Source: Pisolithus tinctorius (Eukaryota > Basidiomycota > Agaricomycetes > Boletales > Pisolithaceae). From it: a DNA stretch of 64,000 bases. The position numbers and the translations under genes were made by a program. The DNA lies in assembly GCA_024663395.1 (NCBI GenBank), contig JANFAH010000003.1, positions 2,294,001 to 2,358,000 of the forward strand. The letters are read 5' to 3'. Below the pieces are notes generated by a model. It saw nothing but the letters and a program-made list of their open reading frames with translations. It was not told where the DNA came from and ran no database searches. Shown piece by piece: positions 56,206 to 64,000 of the stretch (position 1 is its first letter; the number at the start of each line of letters is the position of its first letter).

Positions 56206-57925
56206 CTACAAGCCAGCGTTTGTTGTAGGAACGACCGGTACATCTTCATCGCCATCGTCGTCCAGGTGTAACTTACTGCTCAAGCTTGTGACTAAATCTT
56301 GGTCTAGGGGGAAACTGGGTGGTGCTCGGGGCTCGAAGTCGCTGACGTTATGGAGGCACACGCGGTCCGGAAGTGTGACGACGATCACATAGTCATTAGT
56401 GTGTGCCTGGGCAATGTGTAAATGTCTTGTAGATTGCGAGACCGGGACCACCGATAAAAGCTTGAAAGATGCTACAGCATGAATCACTTGAGAGAGCTTC
56501 ATGTAGACACGTAGATGGGCTTACAACTCTCTTGATAGTCCTGCGCGAGGCGAGAATGAACAAACGAAGCTGAAGGCCGTGATTATACTAACCGAAGCAC
56601 AACCCCGCATAACTTTGGACGGCTTTGGCCGAGTTGCAGGAAAAAAACGATCGAAACCGAGCCAACGCCATATCCCAATTGTGCCGTCCTCGTAATACAA
56701 GTCATTCCGATCACCGTTACGGCGCATAAGAGCCGGCGCGCTAGACGTAGCGAGTACATCCAGCCCCAGCCTGACACAACCATTGATTTATTGACCGGCA
56801 AAAGGGGGTCAATGAATACGCAAGGCACCTACCAGTTCACCGATAAGATTCTAGCCTTGTGTATTCGTGTCGAACTGAACAGAGGCTTGTCCTCGCGAGC
56901 CATGTGGTCAAAAGACATCCGAGGCAATCTCCATATCTTGACTGCTCTGTCCATCTATGGGAAAGGGCAGTGTAAGAGATTCAAACATTAACCCCAACCA
57001 CGAAGACGCACTCCGCAAGTTGCAATCAGTGGATGTGTAGGATGAAATGCCTATAAGTAAAATGAGAGCGCGCCCAACCGTGGCCCCACGCTACGTACCG
57101 CACCAAGAACGGCGGCTTCATGACCCCCAGACGGCCCTCCGCACAAGACGACTAGGCAGCGGCCAATTCCAATCCCTTCAGGTTCGCTGGATTGCAAGCC
57201 ATGTGGCGCTCCACCAAGGCTGGGTGCTGTGGAGGGAGGCCAATGAGGGTTGTTGGGTTTGTCCCGTGGAGGCATAGTAAGATCATGTATCCTTGCAGAG
57301 AAGTCTCTCGAGCAAGTGCAGACAAGGTAAGGGAAGGACGGATGCACAACAATCGATGTGATTTCCTGGTTCTTTTCGTCAGCCTGGGGCAAGGTACATC
57401 TCGTCGCGTAGGACATCTTACGCCACCGTGCCCTCTCAATTGGCCAATTATTTGCTTGTTTTTCGCGTCGAGTACATAAAGCATGCTTCCCCTCGAACAG
57501 ACGATCAAAGGTTCCAAGGGTTTCTCGTTCGATAGAGCCCATGCAACAGCACGGAGCTCGCCCTGTTGACCGGAGTCATAAGTAGGTGAAGACCGACGTG
57601 TCGCGAAATGCGAACAGGGGTTTTATCATCGGAGATCCGTAAACAAAACCCCCCTGGAGAACCCCTTGAAGTGAAGACAGCCAATGCGTTTGTACCACCG
57701 ACGACGATAGCTCCAAGAAAGTGGTCGATCATCAACTGCCAGCCTTCGCGTATATCGGGTTTGTCCATGTCTCCGGACCACAGGCTCTCCAGGGATTGAT
57801 AGTCCCAGGGGAATAATGCCATCGAGTGACATGTACCAAGAAACTGGAGCTGAAGATGGTCCAGAGTAAGACGAGGTTAGGTGACCTGGAGTAGCACGAA
57901 CGTCCACAGTGCTGTTGAGTCTCAT
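56206..57925 (-). CDS. EED1: EED-like WD40 subunit of PRC2
   Basis: The likely start MRLNSTVDVRATPGHLTSSY is at 57925; in-frame upstream ATGs exist. WD-repeat blocks include AIVVGGTNALAVF, LIVCSRGSMLYVLDAKNKQI, IGQLRGHGG then EITSIVVHPSFPYLVCTCSR, DFSARIHDLTMPP and RCLVVLCGGPSGGHEAAVLG. These are followed by AFHPHIHLIATCGMDRAVKI, WRLPRMSFDHMAREDKPLFS and YYEDGTIGIWRWLGFDRFF. GHGGEITS and GGHEAAVLG at these two positions are distinctive of EED/ESC, the H3K27me3-reading core of PRC2. The C-terminus is long and acidic, ending VVPTTNAGL. About seven introns. The catalytic partner is not in the window. A generic WD40 protein is the alternative, but the motif pair favours EED. Confidence 0.82.
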
Positions 57926-58096
57926 GTTTGGACTGTATGATTTACTAGATGCTTGGGGTGTCCGTGTCTGCATGGCTAGTGACAGACAACTTGGTGTCGA
58001 TGACCAGAAAAGGGAAGTCGGGAACAAACCTGCGACTTGCTCCTGCACTCGATACCTTCTGACTGCGTCAGTCAACGTCGCTAAACGATACCCTCG

Positions 58097-58687
58097 ATGG
58101 CAGATGTACCATCAAGTCCTGCAGAAATTTTCTATGAACCCAAATCCCCGATTCGTAATGCAACCACGGTAGCATACCAGGCAGCCGCCGTCGGTGCACT
58201 TGTCAGTGTTCTGCAGAACGCTCTGTCATCTCACAAGGCTGGTGCATTGGGTGTCCTCACCCGGACTGGGGGAACCATCGGCATGTTCAGTGAGCATCCT
58301 TTCCGCCATTTCTTCTCTCACCCATGCTTATTACCTCGCGAAGCTGCAATGGGTACCATATTTGCATTTACAGAGGCAACCGTGGCCAACGAGCGGCAGA
58401 AGGACGATGCTTTCAATGGAGTCGTTGGTGGTTGTGCTGCTGGCTTTTTGGCGGGTATACGGAGTACGGTCATTTCACATTCTACCCAATGTACTTCTCT
58501 AACATTGGCGGCAGCACGTTCCCTTCCGATGGCTCTTGGCTCTTGCGCCGTGGCCGGCGCTGCTATGGGTACCTTCGACTACGCTGGGCAGCTCGCTGGT
58601 GAACGCAAGCAAGTTAGGGAGGAAAAACAGAAACGGTTCTTCAAATCTCTACCGATCTCCCTCCAGCGTAACCCCCCGTCTGAGTGA
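58097..58687 (+). CDS. Complex I subunit NDUFA11/B14.7-like (Tim17-type fold)
   Basis: Start MADVPSSPAEIFYEPKSPIR is at 58097. Tim17-like hydrophobic, Gly/Ala-rich helices follow: TVAYQAAAVGALVSVLQNAL, HKAGALGVLTRTGGTIGMF, AAMGTIFAFTEATVANERQK, DDAFNGVVGGCAAGFLAGIR and RSLPMALGSCAVAGAAMGTF. DYAGQLAG follows, and the basic C-terminus ends RNPPSE. This is the layout of the fungal complex I accessory subunit of about 21 kDa (NDUFA11 homologue). It sits in the inner membrane at the proximal/distal arm junction. Two introns (58290-58348 and one near 58465) join the exons. The gene is divergent from EED1 with about 170 bp between starts. Confidence 0.87.
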   Translation: MADVPSSPAEIFYEPKSPIRNATTVAYQAAAVGALVSVLQNALSSHKAGALGVLTRTGGTIGMFSEHPFRHFFSHPCLLPREAAMGTIFAFTEATVANERQKDDAFNGVVGGCAAGFLAGIRSTVISHSTQCTSLTLAAARSLPMALGSCAVAGAAMGTFDYAGQLAGERKQVREEKQKRFFKSLPISLQRNPPSE

Positions 58688-58826
58688 ACCAGCTATACTT
58701 ATACTTGGAAAGTACATTTATACTCGACCCAAAATTAACAATTAGTGAGAGGCGTGTTCTACAATAACTCGCGTTGCGTTTGTAACAGCAAAATGCACGG
58801 TGTCGCGTTATGATCTGTGGGTAAGA

Positions 58827-61574
58827 TCACGAGTTGTCCCTTCTCGCAGCCAGTCCAGCCATAAGCTCCTCGATACGAGCATAGACCGCCTCTTTGTGCG
58901 CTGCATAATATTCAGGCCAGGATTTGGCTGTTTTACAAGGTCGCTGTGATAGAACTTCGTAAAGCAAGTTTCAAGTTTTGAGAGAAACTATAACTCACTT
59001 GTCCTGCCAGCGCTTGCCAAACACGCTCGTCATCGTCATCATCCCCTCCACCCGAAGCAAAGAAGGAGCATATATTATCAAAGTCATCCTTCTCTGGATC
59101 TTGGTCTGAGTCCACCGTTGGCGGCAACGGATCATCCTGGGTGATCATCGAGGGGCTTGAACTCATCCTACGTCTCTTATACGGCACGGCGTCAGAAGGC
59201 TCACGATTACCACTGGTACCTTCGAAAGAACGAGGCTGATCATCGTCTGTTGTGCCCTTGCGCTTAGCGATGCTTGCTCTCTTCCGAATATGTTCCAGTT
59301 TGGTCTTAAGTTTTTGGGAAATATGGTTTTGCCATGAGGCACTAGTGTGGTGAGGCATCTGCAAAAGGAATGCGTCAATAACCAACTCCCCTTGTATGAC
59401 CATACGCGTACCTTTTCGCACAACCTCTGTATCAGTGCATGGGTGGGCATTGACGGATCCCGACCAAGATGGTATTGCGCAAACTGACAAAAGTACTCAT
59501 TCTCCTCCGCTGTAAAGTAGTATTTCCCCCCGGACATACGTTGGCAAGTTCCTGGCGGCGGCGGAGTCTCCCCACGCGTGGAACGTTGTTGTAGTTCATC
59601 TTCCAGCAGTATCCTTGATGGACTCTCCAGCTTTTCTGTTTTGACTACCGAAGCCCTAGGTTTTTTATTAGACTTGTCGGCTGACTTCTCCCATTTGACT
59701 TCGGAAAAGGCTCCAGGTCGGCCGCGCCTAACATAGCGGATACTCGTTTCAGCTTCCAGGGCGTAAGGTGTTTCATCCAGGATAGCGTTTTCATCTATAC
59801 AGTCAGTTACGAAAGCAGTCTGTATAGGAATCTTCCCGAGGGAAGTAGCTTCCTTGAGCACCCAATCGTACGACTTCGCCCGAGTGGAGGCGATGACGTA
59901 GTCGGCGTCAGGAATGTTGTTGACAATCCTGCCTTTGTGTTTCTAAACGGAGAGAATAAGCTACCAGCCTACCCCATCACGTGGAAGAATATGTACCTTA
60001 ATATTTGAAACTACATTATGGCGTCTATGGAGGTCGACTTGAACATAGAAGTTCACGGATTCCCCTCCAGATGAGAAAGTTTCACAAGGATTCCTGCGAT
60101 CTATAACAATTCTTGCAGGTTCCGGGGGAGTGGAGGGATAGGATGGTTGCACAGGAGTGTCCTGTAAATTCGGCGACGCGTCGGTGTGGGGCTCAGCTTC
60201 ATCAGAGTTCAAGGGCGCGGCAGCAATTCTTCTTCTCTTGGTTACTGGTGGGGGAGGTAGGCCCGCCTTGATGGTCGCAGCCTGCTTGCGAGACACAGGT
60301 GATGAAGGGGGCTCGGTGGATGATTGACGAGGCAATAAATGAACGGGAGCATCTCGAACGAACGGAGGATGGCTATTGGTCACATCCGCACCTAGGGAGG
60401 AACTATGCTCATCATCATCTGCACTGTGATCATGCGATGGCAAGACGTCGGACCCATTGGTAACTGTATGCTCGGCTGCGATGTGGGAGTGAGAAGGTGG
60501 AAACAATGGAACGCCCAAAGTTGGCTGAGAGGAGAGTGGAAACGACGAAGTGCTTAGAGTTGGCTGAGAAGGTTGTGTTGATCGGATGATGTTAGAGTAC
60601 ATTTGAGATTCAGGCGTATCCCCGCCCCAGCGAGGAACCTGGTTGGCGGCAGCCCCACTGCGGGCCACAACTTCCAACATGGTCATGAACGCGGTGTAAA
60701 ACGACGGTGCAGAAAGTGTCATGGCCTGCTGAAATGCGGAAGGGGGTGGGATGAGAGAGCCGTAAGAGTTTGGTATCGGTGATACATGGGGCTGCGTCTG
60801 AGGGGTGACAAATGGGAAGGATGCGCCAGTCTGCGTTTGGTATAGCGAGAAAGGAGACTGATCTTGACTCGAAGGAGGGACTTCTAATGCCGAAGGGCTG
60901 GTATATGTAGTTGCGGATGACGGGACTGTTGCTGCACAAGACGTGGACGACTGCCAAGCCCCAGCAGTGGTGCGTGGGGGCAAGTTTGTAACTTCAGGGT
61001 TCGGCATCGAGGAATCGACAGGTGTGATTCTTGGTGTAGGCAATGGACTTCTTGGTCCAACAGATCAGCGACGTGCGGCAAGGAAGTAACTAGTCACTGA
61101 CTTGCTAATCAGGTCTTCTACCGGTTCCTCGTCCACAGCGACACCGTCTATCCTGACAGGTAGTCCATCATCCACAGCCCGCATACCGCCCCACCCGTCC
61201 GCTTGAAGTAATGGGTGACCATTGCTTATGGACAGTTTGACCCACTCGCGGTGAAGAACGACTTTTGAGGGATCCTTTCCCCACATTCGAATAAGACGTC
61301 GTCCACATTCTGTCGAAGGGTCAACAAGTATGATATCCGCGTCTTTTGTATTACTGATGACTGTGGCACCCGCACTCTACGTTAAAATGGGTGGTTTTAA
61401 TGGGCTGCGTGTACCATAGCAAAGTGGGCTGACCTTCAGGGTTCGCACCAGCCTCGGACGACCTTCGAGTTCAACCGCTTGCACGTTCACCTTGCAAGCG
61501 TTTCCATGCGCATCTACGAAAATTGGGTTTGGCTGACCGCCAGAATCTTGCAACAATGGTACTGAAAGTTCCAT
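58827..61574 (-). CDS. RAP1: Rap1-like telomere protein (two BRCT-like segments plus Myb)
   Basis: Start MELSVPLLQDSGGQPNPIFV is at 61574. The first 150 residues form a BRCT-like unit: DAHGNACKVNVQAVELEG, SAGATVISNTKDADIILVDP, KVVLHREWVKLSISNGHPLL. Then come about 330 residues rich in Pro, Ser and Thr. A second BRCT-like unit reads NFYVQVDLHRRHNVVSNIK, KHKGRIVNNIPDADYVIAST and IPIQTAFVTDCIDENAIL. A Rap1-type Myb domain follows: YYFTAEENEYFCQFAQYHLG, THALIQRLCEKMPHHTSASW, QNHIS. The tail has basic and acidic blocks and ends EYYAAHKEAVYARIEELMAG, RRDNS-stop at 58827. In fungi and animals Rap1 binds or is recruited to telomeres. The domain order is complete. The identity of each BRCT is inferred from short motifs. 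Confidence 0.85.
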
Positions 61575-61939
61575 GCAACTACTGCCTTGAATATAAGCCA
61601 GCCAGTTAACAGCATGACGCCGACATGACACATCTCCATCGTCACGTGACATGCATGGTCGGTGTGCTATATTATTCCGCAATCGATGCTCGGGCATGTT
61701 TATCTCATGAGTGCTGTACATACCTTGACGTAGAATACTTGAGCTACTCAAGTAGTGTAGCAAGTCAAACCCGAACTCAAATTCGATACAGCTCGCCGAC
61801 GTAGCGGCAGTTTACATGCTCCAAGCCAGAGGAAACCTTTCTCCAGAAGGATGCATAGCCATAAAGGTTTTTATCGTATGTACGGCATAACAAGAGTGGC
61901 AGTGTGACATAGCAACGCAAAGAAAATATCCAACACTCT
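61575..61939. other. Intergenic, RAP1 promoter and RPS16 3' end
   Basis: 365 bp. It contains a GTCACGTGAC palindrome at 61643-61652, the same sequence as in the SEC17/PGM3 promoter, 69 bp upstream of the RAP1 start. No gene is seen. Confidence 0.5.
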
Positions 61940-62476
61940 TCACCGGTAACTGCAAGGCATCGTTATCAGTGGAGCGGAGAAATCGAAGCATTGCACATGC
62001 ATACCTCTTTTGTCTGCGAGCGCGTGCACCGTGACCGCCAAACTTCTTGGGTTCCATCCGTCTAGGATCCGCAATGAGGAGTGTCCGGTCATACGCGATC
62101 AACTTCTTCTTCAACTCCATCGCGCTGTAAGCGTCGACGTATTTGGAGTAGTAGGCAACGACGGCTTTTGCAATCGCTTGGCGGATAGCATAAATTTGCG
62201 AGGTGTGACCTCCTCCCTTTACGCGGACGCGGATGTCCAGAAGTGAGAAGGACTCCTCGCCAACAACAAGAACAGGTTCATATATCTTGAAGCGGAGGAT
62301 CTCTGGTCGGACGAGGTTGATGGGTGAGCCGTTAATGCGAATGAGTCCACGGCCCTCCTTAGCATGGGCTACCGCAGTTGCGGTCTAAGAAAGAGTTAAT
62401 GCATGCATATCGGACGCATGTCGAATATCGAACGTGCCTTCTTTTTACCGAACGTCTGGACAGCTTTGGTTGACAT
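61940..62476 (-). CDS. RPS16: 40S ribosomal protein S16 (uS9)
   Basis: Start [13 protein letters not shown] is at 62476. The next exon reads [80 protein letters not shown] and [20 protein letters not shown]. It ends [25 protein letters not shown]. The last exon encodes only SYR-stop (TGA at 61942-61940), giving the invariant C-terminus of uS9 that reaches the decoding site. The first intron (62437-62385) must start with GC (AAG|GCACGT) to keep KKK-TATAV in frame. The sequence is close to identical to other fungal S16. Confidence 0.96.
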
Positions 62477-63522
62477 TTTGCGGATGAAAACGAAATGGTC
62501 GAGCGAGTTCGACTAGAATCGTGACAGATTAGTTTTGGGTCACCAGAAGCTTTCACGGGTCATCCAAGTCCACGCAGACGCATCCAGCTCGTTCCCATCA
62601 AATCCAACCAAAATCATCGTGCCTCCCCTTCCAGGAACTCAAAGAAACGACTTGGACACTTCCGTAGACCACACTTACCCTCTGTAAACCTTGAAGAGAG
62701 TCGGGATGGCGGGTACTTGGTGTGTGTCGCCTCAGGATGGAGTTCAGTCAAATTTCCCACGACCATATATGGGTCAGACCAACGGACGATTGATTGATTA
62801 CAGATACTCAGGCAGTGGGCGTAATACAGCACTAGTATTCACAGGCAGCTCGCTGAATGATAGTACTGGAGTACACGTACATGGACTATAGCCATTTTTC
62901 TTCATCCTATCATTATCAGCTATCTGGTCTGTCGGTCCTCGTCCATGTATTTTTAGTCTTCTCAGCGTCTTGAGTTTTTCGCCTTTCAAAGGGGCCCAGT
63001 TTTGTCGTTTCTCGCATTTCGGCTACCAATCTGTATTTCTACCAGTTTCACTTTTCCTTCGTAGCGCTGCCCTAGTCGCCGTCCCTTTCTGTACCTGTCC
63101 GAGTCGACGTGCTTACTCACGCTCCAAACGTTATCTGTGTCCCGTCTTTGCCTCGAGTGCTTCGACCTGGCATTAGTATGTATGTTCTTGGATCACTCCA
63201 CGACACAGGGAGTTGGGAACGATAGGAGCGACACACCTGTATTATCTTTAGATTTGATCTAACCATCGTTACACGCAGAGAGGAGGATGTAGGCGGTAGA
63301 AGCCCATCTGCACCAACAAGAGACATAGTCTCTCTGTAACTCAGTTAATGCGACGGTCCATGTGGTGGGCTGCACGTCCACGTGATGAACGCGTCCCACG
63401 CAATGATGCGCACGCGGCTGCTGCCTTGACTCATCGGGTCAGTCTAAGGCCGAGGTCCGCTATCAGTCCTCAAGCTCAAGTTTAAGCTATCCGACCTCCT
63501 TCGCCGTTTTCTCTGCTTAACC
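62477..63522. promoter_or_regulatory. Divergent RPS16/RAD51 interval
   Basis: About 1.05 kb with no supported gene; frames near 62700-62990 and 62970-63326 show no domain. A perfect ACGCGT (MluI cell-cycle box type) lies at 63389-63394, 129 bp upstream of the RAD51 start. CCACGTGA lies at 63379-63386. Pyrimidine-rich sequence at 63490-63515 (CCGACCTCCTTCGCCGTTTTC) fits a core promoter of RAD51. Confidence 0.5.
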
Positions 63523-64000
63523 ATGTCTCAGACAGAAGATCCCCAACAAGAGTACTCTATGTCTGGCCCACTTCTGGTTTCAAAACTGGAAGAAGCCGGC
63601 ATACACGCTAACGATATCAAGAAACTTGCAGACGCTGGCCTCAATACTGTTGAAGCCGTAGCATTCACACCAAAGAAGAACTTACTCGCCATCAAAGGCA
63701 TCTCAGAAGCCAAGGCCGACAAGATCCTTACCGAAGGTGGGGATCTTGCAAATACACATCTGGCACGGCGTCCGTGAATAACTCCTCGTCTCTTTAGCAC
63801 ATAAAATTGTTCCCCTTGGATTTCAGAGTGCTACGGAAGTTCATGCGCGCCGCTCTGAGCTTGTTCACATCACTACTGGTTCGAAGCAACTCGACGCATT
63901 GCTAGGAGGTGAGTGTTGGCGCATTCCCCCCGTCAACTCGTAATAGTGAGCGCATGTAGGTGGCATGGAGACAGGTGCCATCACAGAATTGTTTGGCGAA
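63523..64000 (+). CDS. RAD51: RAD51 recombinase, 5' part (runs off the window)
   Basis: Start [20 protein letters not shown] is at 63523. The N-terminal helix-hairpin-helix domain reads [40 protein letters not shown] and [12 protein letters not shown]. After the intron 63737-63797 come [20 protein letters not shown] and [18 protein letters not shown]. After the intron 63909-63959 the reading is [12 protein letters not shown] at the window edge, just before the Walker A loop. Rad51 forms the strand-exchange filament in homologous recombination. [15 protein letters not shown] and [14 protein letters not shown] separate it from DMC1 and RadA less sharply than the missing C-terminus would. The N-terminal wording favours RAD51. 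Confidence 0.92.

Overview
This window is nuclear DNA from a filamentous basidiomycete, most likely an Agaricomycete. The evidence is short GT-AG introns (about 47-75 nt, often 4-8 per gene), dense genes on both strands with intergenic gaps often of 100-500 bp, and protein sequences typical of mushroom-forming fungi. Most ORFs of a few hundred bases are exons or shadows of spliced genes, so CDS spans are given from start to stop codon with introns included. Exon borders are stated where I could work them out by hand.

Layout. 1-1.2 kb: decayed end of a HapX-like iron regulator. About 1.4-1.9 kb: PPR-like remnant. 2.1-7.0 kb: mitochondrial pyruvate carrier MPC1, DNA ligase I (minus) and ribosomal protein S11. 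7.4-12.6 kb: PPZ-type phosphatase, a drug/metabolite-type transporter, mitochondrial ribosomal bL36m and a short SGT1. 13.2-19.3 kb: GT31 glycosyltransferase, a conserved membrane protein and a Ser/Thr-rich single-pass surface protein. 19.7-20.7 kb: decayed isochorismatase-like hydrolase. 21.1-28.9 kb: Rab4-like GTPase, D-serine dehydratase/D-threonine aldolase, RBM39/Rsd1-type splicing factor and PEX16. 29.2-36 kb: coiled-coil protein, CorA/Alr-type Mg2+ transporter and a DUF2235 alpha/beta hydrolase. 36.5-44.4 kb: NUS1, SEC17 (alpha-SNAP), phosphoacetylglucosamine mutase, DUG3 and ICE2. 44.4-52.1 kb: molybdopterin synthase large subunit, a bifunctional pseudouridine-degrading enzyme, an IRC3-type helicase and the ADP/ATP carrier. 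52.4-58.7 kb: SUMO E3 ligase (Siz/PIAS), NudC, an EED-like PRC2 subunit and a complex I NDUFA11-like subunit. 58.8-64 kb: Rap1-like telomere protein, ribosomal protein S16 and the 5' end of RAD51, cut by the window edge.

The content is mostly core housekeeping: DNA replication, repair and telomeres (LIG1, RAD51, RAP1, IRC3), mitochondrial transport and energy, vesicle traffic (SEC17, RAB4, ICE2), glycan precursor supply (PGM3, NUS1), and protein turnover and signalling. There is no biosynthetic cluster, no recognisable transposon and no RNA gene that I can support. The unusual material is three decayed genes among intact neighbours, three inferred GC-AG introns, a CorA-family transporter with SMN in place of GMN, a Rap1-like protein with two BRCT-like segments, and a short SGT1 that lacks the TPR module.
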